A stretch of DNA of 64,000 bases from a virus: IMG/VR virus record IMGVR_UViG_3300017971_000250, positions 1 through 64,000 of that record. One strand, given 5' to 3'. A model generated the notes under the pieces. The model was not told the origin of the DNA. It was given only the letters and a program-made list of their open reading frames with translations, and did no database searches. Each line of letters starts with the position of its first letter. The first letter of the stretch is position 1. The position numbers and the translations under genes are program-made. This document shows, piece by piece, positions 22,001-28,192 of this stretch.

Positions 22001-24274
22001 ATCTTGAACCCGGCATATTTGATGCGTCTGGACGTTTCCACAAGGACATCCGTCAATCCCGCCCCCCTGATACTCCTGACAAAATCGTCCTGATAGAGCA
22101 CCCGTAGGCGATCGCCAAGAAGCCGCTTCGCCAAGATCAGCTTGCGTCCATCCTGACCACGCCATCCCTTCAATTCGTAGAAGAGATCCTCCTGTGGGAG
22201 ATAGAAGTCGGGGCAATACGTCGTCCCGTCTGCCAACCGAAACCGCTCCGCCTCGTATCGGTAGTCCATGCCCATCCGGCGCAACAAACGCGCGAAGTCC
22301 GCCTCCAGCCCTGAACGCACGAAATGGCCCAGGTCGGGACGGTATCCGGCCCGCCCCCGCGAATGCGTTCTTGTTCCTTGCAAAGCCCGCCCACACTTCC
22401 GGGAGCACGCCTTCTGCCGCTTCCCGCCCTTGAATTCCATTCCACAAACACAACACTGTCGATGGTGACTCCGAACAACCGCAAGGTAACGACATCGCTC
22501 GCTGCAATAGATTTGATTCCCAGTCCTGCGACGAAATACTCGGTCGCACCAAGGACATTCCGTTTCGCTCCCCACCTTCACCCACACGGGAGGACGGCTG
22601 CGTTTCGCCGGAGGAATCATCATCGAACGGGTATGGCATCTCCGACTGCAATACTTTCTCTTCTGCGACGGATAGGCCCTGATTGCCATCCCGCAAACAG
22701 GACAGTAGCTCGTCACCAACTTCGAGCTTACAGGCCGCCGCCTTCTCGTACCCTTCTTTGCGCCTGCCTCGCCTGAAGATTCTGTGCCCATAAGTACAGC
22801 GTACTAGAAAAGGCTTTCCGTCGCTAGTCGTTCCTTCGATTTTCACCCCCGGCTCTTTGCCCCACCGCGCATGGCGTGCCAGAACCCGCCGCAAGCCCAT
22901 CCGCGTCCAAACCATCATCCCCGGCCGGACGTCATGGATCGGAAGTGCCCCCACAGAAGTCGACACCAGCGTCTCCCCGGGAAAACACCGCCCGGGAGCG
23001 AGGAAGCGCTCGAACATGAGCCCGTGCCGGATCGGATCGATCTGCGTGATCCCGAGCAGGTAGGCGACCAGGCTGCCACCAACCGAACCGCGCCCCGGCC
23101 CGACCATGATCCCTTCCTGCTTCGCCCAGTCGTAAAGCTCTTTGACCGCGAGGAAGTAGTCGACGACGCCACGCTCTTCGATTGTCGCTAGCTCGTGATT
23201 GAGACGGGTCTCGTATTTGTCGTCCGCCCCATGAAGCAATCCACCGTTCGAGAGATACGCCAGCGCCAACAGGCAGCTTTCCTGTAGATAATCGGCGTGC
23301 GTATGGCCGACCAAGACCTTGATCGGCGGCACGACGGGATCCCGGCGCGGTAGCTCGCTCAGCGCCGCGCACCGTTCGGAGACCTCCCTCGTGCGCAGGA
23401 CAGCCCCGTCCGTAAAGGTCGCCCGCAGCCGGGGATGATTCGCCCTGAACGCCCGGACCATTTCGTCCTGGCTTCGCAGATGATACTCGCGCGTCTTGAG
23501 CCGGAACCTGGTCGGGCTCAGTAGGACGCCATGGGTATGAATCGCAAGCAGCGCTTCCTGGTAACGCCAGTCGTCCGCGTCAGGATAATGCGCGTCCTGT
23601 GTGGCGACCGCAGGAATGCCGAGCGCCTCGCCGATCTCGTAGAGCGCCTCGTTGGCGACCCGTAACTCGTCCAGGTCGTGCGGCATGATTTCCAGATAGA
23701 AGCGGTCGCCGAGCCGCTCCTGGAATTCCTCCGCGAGCGCGATCGCGTCCGAAGTCCGTCCCTGGTTCACCGCCAGCGAAACCGGCCCGACCATGCAACC
23801 GCTCAGAACGATCAGGCCCTCGGAGTGTTTCCAGAACGTCGGCAGGTCCACGCACGGCCGCCAGTGAAATCCCTCCAGCCAGGCGATCGAAGTTAGCCGG
23901 TAGAGATTGCGGAGCCCGGTTTCGTTCATGGCCAGGAGCGTCAGGTGCTGTCTGGTGAGTCCGCGCCGCTCCTCTTCAGCCTTCAGGATTTCGCGCCGCC
24001 TCCGGTACGGGGTCCCTTTGGTGATCTCTTTGATCTCTTCCTTCGAGAACCCGCGCCACGCCATGTCCTCGATCACATAAAGCTCGACGCCGAAGATCGG
24101 CCGGATGCCGAGACGCTGCGCCGCCTTGTCGAAGTCGTGAATCCCGCGCAGCGTGCCGTGCTCCGTAGTCGCGATCGCGTCGTGACGCATTTCGAGCGCC
24201 CGCTTGATGAACGCGGCAGGCTTCCTGAAACCGTCGAATCCCGTGTGATCGGTGTGAACGTGAAGATGAATCAT
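19076..24274 (-). CDS. dnaE: DNA polymerase III alpha (DnaE-type) with two inteins
   Basis: A 1732-residue precursor from the ATG at 24274 (ATGA overlap, AGGA upstream); the exteins total about 979 residues. The N-terminal PHP domain begins HLHVHTDHTGFDG, and ATTEHGTL follows. The palm has GPGRGSVGGS (from residue 392) and the catalytic PDIDCDF (835-841). Intein 1 (430-831) splits R from SDLPDID, next to the catalytic aspartates. Intein 2 (1193-1543) splits FNK from SHATAYGL. Later parts include a helix-hairpin-helix-like ITIKGVGPAAVGAI. It is the replicative polymerase. Both inteins must splice out to restore it. The extein is shorter than bacterial DnaE (about 1160), as is usual in phages. 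Confidence 0.93.
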   Translation of the reverse strand: MIHLHVHTDHTGFDGFRKPAAFIKRALEMRHDAIATTEHGTLRGIHDFDKAAQRLGIRPIFGVELYVIEDMAWRGFSKEEIKEITKGTPYRRRREILKAEEERRGLTRQHLTLLAMNETGLRNLYRLTSIAWLEGFHWRPCVDLPTFWKHSEGLIVLSGCMVGPVSLAVNQGRTSDAIALAEEFQERLGDRFYLEIMPHDLDELRVANEALYEIGEALGIPAVATQDAHYPDADDWRYQEALLAIHTHGVLLSPTRFRLKTREYHLRSQDEMVRAFRANHPRLRATFTDGAVLRTREVSERCAALSELPRRDPVVPPIKVLVGHTHADYLQESCLLALAYLSNGGLLHGADDKYETRLNHELATIEERGVVDYFLAVKELYDWAKQEGIMVGPGRGSVGGSLVAYLLGITQIDPIRHGLMFERFLAPGRCFPGETLVSTSVGALPIHDVRPGMMVWTRMGLRRVLARHARWGKEPGVKIEGTTSDGKPFLVRCTYGHRIFRRGRRKEGYEKAAACKLEVGDELLSCLRDGNQGLSVAEEKVLQSEMPYPFDDDSSGETQPSSRVGEGGERNGMSLVRPSISSQDWESNLLQRAMSLPCGCSESPSTVLCLWNGIQGREAAEGVLPEVWAGFARNKNAFAGAGRIPSRPGPFRAFRAGGGLRAFVAPDGHGLPIRGGAVSVGRRDDVLPRLLSPTGGSLLRIEGMAWSGWTQADLGEAASWRSPTGALSGRFCQEYQGGGIDGCPCGNVQTHQICRVQDDRSCMCVVWSDVPRPRDQESGMLLAELREQAAMGSLARATITSIRRIVLSGPVYDLSVEGQHEYFAGGILVSNSDLPDIDCDFASDQRDEVLAHLQAVYGADHFARISARSTMRGRQCLKDVGRVFQVPIREIEELIPLIPEKYITQTEIDEGGLKGPFENEAACRKFAQKYPPVVETALKLEGSTKALTVHPAGVVISPEPIVDVCPLESRESNGERVPVTALDMHGVEALGLVKLDILGLHNLKVIRDALEAIERRGKRAPDLTAISLNDPKVLVGFTRRNLAGIFQLDTPLAHRLCEGLKFESFEEVAILNALGRPGVSHSGLSDTYRKRKRIGVRAAKGTHPIVASICRESRGAIIYQEHMIRLLRELGGYTPEDADKVRKMVGKKHGKAAVKKALRPFVDGAISRGMQKREAEGLAEAMMHAGAYIFNKSVDIAQGVATADGEKPAGEIRQGDLVYVCGPRGARPASVRAVHDHGFVEALEATFDDGSKVTCSIGHRFLTNKGILSLRQVVDFKAAVAWAAIPSTSRGMAGDVLRSRFSNQSGEMESFSDLLEVSWGASSDSVRDVEEGVLSVSRALSADSIRNREEDFGSCGHSGAAFESPPRMAVQESREDRRDSCARSGNVGGRVASSYKVSFGGMYCRSSSGCETRRAGAMWVEKETGRFRLAGRMDRGGWAASLSSDFWGGAIGTGFGTRCDAQSGGGPADVCDGPDFFGLFHNGRSFAGVVSRSGPQRDPESAAGPYLYRRLVSIRSLGPRPMVDLEVDSPHLFALSNGIVSHNSHATAYGLIAYREMYLKTYFPTEFVWALLTHTPGEEARNRFVGEARRLRVRVLPPDVNLAGRTWGLDKRDIVAGLITIKGVGPAAVGAIVKTQPYQDFVDFAERVDRRRCHRGVALALLKAGALRALVPNEKWLHDNFSKVWSRIGKRGWQIEVSQALVDSAKEPDWTAAEAICIADEVCPIQFDQVRQ
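19646..20698 (-). mobile_element. DnaE intein 2 (351 residues)
   Basis: It starts with Ser (SVDIAQGVATADGEKPAGEI, block A), has block B KVTCSIGHRFLTNKGILSLR, and ends MVDLEVDSPHLFALSNGIVSHN followed by extein Ser. Ser instead of Cys at position 1 is less common but known. The stretch between about 20450 and 19790 is open in the intein frame but not protein-like; the +1 frame there encodes a nuclease. The insertion site, FNK/SHATAYGL, is a highly conserved DnaE motif. Confidence 0.88.
19654..20694 (-). CDS. Nested +1-frame VSR/EDxHD-like homing endonuclease
   Basis: An open frame of 346 codons nearly coextensive with intein 2, again one base out of phase with dnaE. Protein-like sequence begins about 20360 (RRRIRSETLKRVCYQYRERF...), with Arg-rich helices reminiscent of homing-enzyme DNA-binding repeats. 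A nuclease core follows: RRQVDFVLPGEWIEVDGLHHF, then VLERDAMLNQEAARRMFAMVRIS. The VDF...E.DG..H arrangement matches very-short-patch-repair (EDxHD) homing enzymes. The first 110 codons look like a shadow of the intein, so the real start is probably an internal codon (for example GTG or TTG around 20290-20320). No strong ribosome-binding site was found. Confidence 0.7.
   Translation of the reverse strand: MTSHRVLLLQMERNLRAKSGKGILSMSAGLGGHARRRFVRFMTMGLLRHWRQPSMMVRKSRVRSGIGSSQTRESCRFGRSLISKRRLRGRPFRARPGGWRATCCDLVFRTRAEKWNHSRTCSKFPGVRRRIRSETLKRVCYQYRERFQRIRSETAKKTSARADIQERRSKVLREWRCRNPEKIAAILARGRAMSAAGSRRRTRSRLEECIADLVPGARRDAQVRCGLKRRQVDFVLPGEWIEVDGLHHFRPIFGEERLVLVLERDAMLNQEAARRMFAMVRISLDCFTTGGHLREWCRDLVLSAIRNPQPGLICIGDLYRFVPWDRGRWLTSKSIRPTSLPSRTES
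21782..22987 (-). mobile_element. DnaE intein 1 (402 residues)
   Basis: It starts CFPGETLVSTSVGALPIHDV (block A) and continues with a block B-like LVRCTYGHRIFRRGRRKE and LEVGDELL. It ends VYDLSVEGQHEYFAGGILVSN followed by extein Ser, so the penultimate residue is Ser instead of His. Between about 22700 and 21900 the intein frame is open but compositionally unlike protein (Ser/Gly/Pro-rich, no domain). The +1 frame over the same DNA encodes a convincing endonuclease. The insertion point is immediately before the polymerase catalytic PDID motif, a strongly conserved site typical of homing targets. Confidence 0.88.
21826..22791 (-). CDS. Nested +1-frame PD-(D/E)XK homing endonuclease
   Basis: A 321-residue frame inside intein 1, one base out of phase with dnaE. 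It carries four Cys4-type fingers: CPVC...CSRRC, CPWC...CSERC, CCVC...CSRKC near the N-terminus, and CVWC...CSLSC at the end. Between them lies a nuclease core, LEADFARLLRRMGMDYRYEAE, with CPDFYLP and then YELKGW (PD-x-ExK) and a downstream Lys. This is the pattern of small homing and repair nucleases. The ATG at 22791 has no good ribosome-binding site; TTG/GTG near 22725 just before the first finger are alternatives. DNA is less GC-rich than in the exteins. It is presumably the homing enzyme for the surrounding intein. Confidence 0.8.
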   Translation of the reverse strand: MGTESSGEAGAKKGTRRRRPVSSKLVTSYCPVCGMAIRAYPSQKRKYCSRRCHTRSMMIPPAKRSRPPVWVKVGSETECPWCDRVFRRRTGNQIYCSERCRYLAVVRSHHRQCCVCGMEFKGGKRQKACSRKCGRALQGTRTHSRGRAGYRPDLGHFVRSGLEADFARLLRRMGMDYRYEAERFRLADGTTYCPDFYLPQEDLFYELKGWRGQDGRKLILAKRLLGDRLRVLYQDDFVRSIRGAGLTDVLVETSRRIKYAGFKMIDRACVWCGAMFRAPVTRSQECCSLSCANKLRWARWRERRSRASDESFSPVPSMTSR

Positions 24275-24798
24275 GGCGTCTGTGTTCCTATGTGACCGAG
24301 AGGCACCACGCGCATCTTGAGCTTGCCGCTCGGAGATCGCGGGGCGGTGTGGTTCAACCACGCCTCGACGATATCGCGTAGCTCGGCGGGAAAGGTCTCG
24401 GTCAGCATCCACTCCAGATAGCCGCGCCCTTCCTGTGGATCACTCGCTAGCTCTGAAACGCTGTGCCCCGCATGGCGACCGAATTGGAGAATCGCATCAG
24501 TCGGCACACCCCCGAGCGTCGACGGCACAATCGCATAGTTTGCCCGGGGACGCTGCTTCCCGCGCGATCCGGGAACCTTACTCTCTCTCATCGCTGAAAG
24601 GTCCACGGCGCGATTCGGTGTCTTCACAACCCGGTCACCTTCCTGCCCGCCCATCCCCTCGATCAGATCCTTGAGTTGGGCTTCCGAATCCTTCTCGTCC
24701 GCCGTTGCTCCTGGAACCGCGTCGTCGCCGCCTTCGTCCTTCTTCTTGGGGAGGAACTTGCGGCGCATCTCGTCGAGTGATTTGCCTTCAGCGCTCAT
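24271..24798 (-). CDS. Protein with exonuclease-X-like C-terminal domain
   Basis: 175 residues from an ATG preceded by GGAGG. It begins MSAEGKSLDEMRRKFLPKKK; the SLDEMRRKFLPK element reappears in the next gene upstream. An Arg/Lys linker (SRGKQRPRANY) precedes a C-terminal domain, LQFGRHAGHSVSELA...GYLEWML. That is the small FGKHKG...YL.WLL domain found at the end of ExoX-type exonucleases and in DUF3820 proteins. Being translationally coupled to DnaE (ATGA), it may act at the replication fork; this is inference. Confidence 0.65.
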   Translation of the reverse strand: MSAEGKSLDEMRRKFLPKKKDEGGDDAVPGATADEKDSEAQLKDLIEGMGGQEGDRVVKTPNRAVDLSAMRESKVPGSRGKQRPRANYAIVPSTLGGVPTDAILQFGRHAGHSVSELASDPQEGRGYLEWMLTETFPAELRDIVEAWLNHTAPRSPSGKLKMRVVPLGHIGTQTP

Positions 24799-24799
24799 C

Positions 24800-25621
24800 T
24801 CACCAAGCCCTCCTGATTGCTTTCCCGACGCCCGCGAGCCACTTCCACTGCTTGACCGTTGCGACGTCCAATTCCGATGCCGGGGGCGGGGCCTCGGATG
24901 GGAGTCCTTTGATCTTGGCGGCATCGACCTTGAGCGGGGGGAGGTTATTGAAGGCACCAGCGTGCAGCGCGCCCTGAAGTGCGCGGGCGGCCTTTCCCCG
25001 TAAATGCTTCTCAAAACTATCCTTCTCTCCCTGCGCGACCCATCGGTCCTCGATCGCCTTCTCCGCCAGCATCGCAGACGCGACGCCGATCAGGTATTCG
25101 AAGAGGCCCTCCAACGTACCGGCCGCCGCCCCCACGAGCGAAGACTCGTCGATCTTGATGAAGCCCGCGAGGTCCGGCTTGCCGCGTCCGCTGAGCCCAA
25201 ACCGAAACGAATAACAATCCTCCATCGGGATCCGCTCGACCTGGACCGTCATGTTCATCGCGTGGCCGGGACCGCCGTCCCATTGATTCCTCGTCTTCGG
25301 GAACATCCCCTCGACTGACGTGCCGATCTGGCCCGCCGCACTGGCGACCGCCTTGATCGCTTCGGCAGCCTGCTGGACCGTCGCTCCCGACTGAGCAGCC
25401 AACTGTGCCGCTTGCCGCACACGCTCTTCTAGCTTCTGCCGCTTCCTCTCCTCCGCGCGCGCCGAACGTAGCTCTCTCGCCTTCGCGCGTTCCTCGCGCA
25501 GCTTGCGGCCCTGCTCCTCGCGCACCTTGCGCGCGGCTTCCTCGGCGACCTTCTCGGCAGCGATCTCCTCCTCCGTCTTCGGGAGGAACTGTCGCCGCAT
25601 TTCCTCGATCGTCTTTCCCAT
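24800..25621 (-). CDS. Coiled-coil protein sharing an N-terminal EMRRQFLPK motif
   Basis: A 273-residue protein. It starts MGKTIEEMRRQFLPKTEEEI, a near copy of the start of the next gene. A very charged coiled coil (KVREEQGRKLREERAKARE...) runs to about residue 75, then an Ala/Gln-rich segment and a globular domain with RIPMEDCYSFRFGLSG and DLAGFIKIDESSLVG. The ATG at 25621 overlaps the upstream TGA (TGATG) after GAGGAG. The gene lies between unknown genes and dnaE. The function is unknown; a shared docking peptide is the best clue. Confidence 0.65.
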   Translation of the reverse strand: MGKTIEEMRRQFLPKTEEEIAAEKVAEEAARKVREEQGRKLREERAKARELRSARAEERKRQKLEERVRQAAQLAAQSGATVQQAAEAIKAVASAAGQIGTSVEGMFPKTRNQWDGGPGHAMNMTVQVERIPMEDCYSFRFGLSGRGKPDLAGFIKIDESSLVGAAAGTLEGLFEYLIGVASAMLAEKAIEDRWVAQGEKDSFEKHLRGKAARALQGALHAGAFNNLPPLKVDAAKIKGLPSEAPPPASELDVATVKQWKWLAGVGKAIRRAW

Positions 25622-27039
25622 CACTCCTCGGGGAGACCGATATGCAAGTCGAGCGCCGCGCCCGCGATCCGCTCCGTGACAAACTTGACCGCGTCGCGGT
25701 CGACCATCTGGAGGATGCTTCTGAACGCGCCGTGCTTGCGGGGCTTCACGAACTGCTCCAGCTTGCCCTTGTAGACCACGTGGTCAGGACCGAAGGGCAA
25801 CTGGACGTGTATCGCTCCCAGGTTCCGCTTCGGCCAGAGCCGGATGAACGAGACCTCTTTCCCGTCGACGACGCGGTAGCCGGTCAAGAACCCGCCCTTC
25901 TCCGCTACCGTCAGGAAGCACTCGCCCTCGTTCGGCTGATCGGGATCGTCGGCGGGGAGAATCCCTAGCTCCTCCAGCAGCGCGACCCAAAAGTCCTCGG
26001 CTAGCGTCTGGACCTCCTCGGCCGTGATCTGCGTCTTCGGCGGGGGAGGAGGCTCGCGCTTGGCCTTGAGAGCCGTTTTCGCGGGCTCTCCCGGCCCCGG
26101 GACCGCCTTCCGGTCCAACCGGCCGCCCGGCTTCCCCTTCACCGGCCTCGGGGGCTCCTGCGGCTTCGCCGGTTCCCCGGCCCCCGGAGGCCCCTCCACC
26201 ATGCCCGCAGGCGCGTGCGCCTCGGCCCCCTTCCCGGCCGACGCCTTCAGGCTCGGCGGGGGCTCGTAGGGACCGAACCGATCCAGTAGCTCCCCGGTCA
26301 GCTTCACGATCGCCGCGTGGTCGAGCGGGGTGCCGTCGGGCTTGCTCGTCGCCTCCTCGATCGGCTTCCCCTGCGTCCGGCAGAAATCCTGGAGCGCCAT
26401 GCAGCGCTCGCGCCAGGTGCAAGGCGGATCCAGCTTCCCGCGCTTCGGATCATAGGAGCCGTCACAGACCCGCTCCTCGACGTGATACCCGACGCACCCA
26501 GGATGCGCAGGCTGCGCCTTTACCTTCGGCTTCGGAGCCGTAACCGACTTCGCACCCGGGGTGCCCGGCCCGGGGACGCCTTCCTCTTCGACCGGCTCCT
26601 CCTCGACGATGTCGTCGTCATAGTCGTCGGCTTCGATTTCCTCCAGGTCGTCCTCCTCCATCGCCTCGACCGCCTCTTCGAATTTCATCAGGTCGGGATC
26701 GTCGTGCTCGCCGCGTTCGGCAGCCGCCGTCGCCGCGAGCTTCCTGTACCACGCGACCGCGTCGCTGAGGCTGCCAGAATCGGCACCACTGATTTCGCCC
26801 GTATCGATGTCGAGATCCCCGACCGCAACGACCGTCGCGTGCTGCCCGGCCTTCTTGTTCGACAGAAACAGGACGTGCCCCCACGGATACATTTCGATCT
26901 TGCGCGTCCAATCTTCGGTCTCAAAGCTCGCCATGGGCTCCTGCGCGAAGCCGTCAACCGGACGCGGATCCAGCTTGTGCTGCCGCATCACCTTCGAGAC
27001 GAATGCCGTGTCCCAAAACTTCCCACTGACTTCAATCAT
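25621..27039 (-). CDS. Large hypothetical protein with Cys-rich insert
   Basis: A 472-residue protein. The N-terminal domain (about residues 1-95) is followed by acidic low-complexity sequence. A Cys-rich stretch at about 180-225 (GCVGYHVEERVCDGSYD, PPCTWRERC, QDFC) looks like a metal or disulphide module seen in other phage proteins of unknown role. A long Pro/Lys/Ala linker follows, then a C-terminal domain with TAEEVQTLAEDFWVALLEELG. GGAGGAACCGATG is a strong start. The size and linkers suggest a multi-domain scaffold. I do not recognise it. Confidence 0.65.
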   Translation of the reverse strand: MIEVSGKFWDTAFVSKVMRQHKLDPRPVDGFAQEPMASFETEDWTRKIEMYPWGHVLFLSNKKAGQHATVVAVGDLDIDTGEISGADSGSLSDAVAWYRKLAATAAAERGEHDDPDLMKFEEAVEAMEEDDLEEIEADDYDDDIVEEEPVEEEGVPGPGTPGAKSVTAPKPKVKAQPAHPGCVGYHVEERVCDGSYDPKRGKLDPPCTWRERCMALQDFCRTQGKPIEEATSKPDGTPLDHAAIVKLTGELLDRFGPYEPPPSLKASAGKGAEAHAPAGMVEGPPGAGEPAKPQEPPRPVKGKPGGRLDRKAVPGPGEPAKTALKAKREPPPPPKTQITAEEVQTLAEDFWVALLEELGILPADDPDQPNEGECFLTVAEKGGFLTGYRVVDGKEVSFIRLWPKRNLGAIHVQLPFGPDHVVYKGKLEQFVKPRKHGAFRSILQMVDRDAVKFVTERIAGAALDLHIGLPEE

Positions 27040-27664
27040 CGGTTCCTCCTGACGTCCTGACGTCCAACGTCACCGCCGCGAGCCCTCGACTACGCGATAA
27101 ACTGCGGCGGACCTGATCGATCGTGAGCCCGGTGAAGAGCGCGATTGCCTCCCTGCTCACCCGCCTGCGGACCCGCGCGAGTAGGTTCCGATCCAAGACT
27201 ACCAGCTCGGGCGGCGGGGCGATGCGTAGATACAACACGCCACGGTCGCATGGCGATAGCTCCTTCCAGAAGCCCCGCTGCCGCTCGCGCCACTGAATGA
27301 AGTCACTCCATGCCCACGCACGCGGTTGGCGCGGGGCCGCTATCGGTAGCTGCAGCCCGTTCAGGCTGACCAGTCGTCTGCGCTCGTTGCGCACCGCGAC
27401 CACACGATCCCGGAGGTAGCAACGAACCATCGCCGCTATCAGACCATCGATGGTTTTGACGTTCGGCCTGTTGCGGTATTCCTGGATCGCGTAGAGCGCC
27501 AGCATAGCTCCCTCGCTCTCCATGTCGCTCCGCTCCAGATACGGGTCGTCACCGTAGCGCCGCACCTGGCTCCGAACGATCCGCAACCATCGCTCCGGTG
27601 CCTCTTCAAAGATCCGCACCGCGTCGGGTTTCGGGGTCCAGCCCTCCGGGATCGCGCGTCGCAT
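27032..27664 (-). CDS. Sigma-factor-like protein (putative)
   Basis: A 210-residue protein. Residues 45-105 (SDMESEGAMLALYAIQEYRN, then LIAAMVRCYLRDRVVAVRNE) follow the sigma region 2 pattern D..SEG..AL..A...Y.....F.......I..R.RD..R. The C-terminal part has a helix-turn-helix-like REAIALFTGLTIDQVRRSLS, as in region 4. It could redirect host RNA polymerase to phage late promoters. The match is by pattern only; a sigma-like fold without sigma activity is also possible. GGAGGG precedes the ATG. Confidence 0.5.
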   Translation of the reverse strand: MRRAIPEGWTPKPDAVRIFEEAPERWLRIVRSQVRRYGDDPYLERSDMESEGAMLALYAIQEYRNRPNVKTIDGLIAAMVRCYLRDRVVAVRNERRRLVSLNGLQLPIAAPRQPRAWAWSDFIQWRERQRGFWKELSPCDRGVLYLRIAPPPELVVLDRNLLARVRRRVSREAIALFTGLTIDQVRRSLSRSRGLAAVTLDVRTSGGTDD

Positions 27665-27666
27665 TT

Positions 27667-28155
27667 CTATCCCTCCTGCTCGTCGTCCAGGACCTCGTCC
27701 TCACCGACAGGCTTCAGGACCCGCGCCGACACTTCGACGTCCGGGGAGTCGTCGCCGCTCTCGATGAGCACCTTCGCCCATCCGTTCGCCGCTCGCTCGC
27801 CGCTGGACCAGGTGATGAACTTCGCGGGGATGTCCTCGCCTTGGTAACGGACCGTCACCGTGTCGCCGAGGCTGAACTCGTCCTCGTTGCAGGAGGCCCA
27901 CTTCGAGGTTCGCTCGGCATCCTCGAAAAGGCCGCCCGCGTTCAGGCCCGCGCGCGCCAGCTTGACCGCCGCCTGAAAGACAATCCGCGTCCGGGGCGGG
28001 ATGCCCTCACCGTCGGTGCCCTTCACGAAGACATCGCCGATCCGCTTGCCGAGCGCGATCACCGCGTCGTTCTTCTTGAGCACGTCCAACTCCTGCTTCC
28101 GCTCGGCCGCCCGCTTGCGGTCCGCCAGCTTCTGCTCGTCGGTTCTCGTTGCCAT
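27667..28155 (-). CDS. Hypothetical protein with acidic DEVLDDE tail
   Basis: A 162-residue protein. A Lys/Glu-rich N-terminal helix precedes a central domain with a beta stretch (FSLGDTVTVRYQGEDIPAKF) that could be a small KOW/SH3-like barrel. The end is GEDEVLDDEQEG, an acidic element also present twice in the SSB-like protein. GGAGGAG precedes the ATG. The function is unknown; the shared acidic tail may mark a common partner. Confidence 0.65.
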   Translation of the reverse strand: MATRTDEQKLADRKRAAERKQELDVLKKNDAVIALGKRIGDVFVKGTDGEGIPPRTRIVFQAAVKLARAGLNAGGLFEDAERTSKWASCNEDEFSLGDTVTVRYQGEDIPAKFITWSSGERAANGWAKVLIESGDDSPDVEVSARVLKPVGEDEVLDDEQEG

Positions 28156-28192
28156 CTCTCACTCCTCCATCGGGCTCTCGCCCGTTCAGGGT

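Noticed and set aside
19646-22987. Out-of-frame nucleases as mere sequencing frameshifts
   Set aside because: Not excluded, but the dnaE frame stays open across both inteins and both nucleases are displaced by the same +1; each would need two compensating errors.
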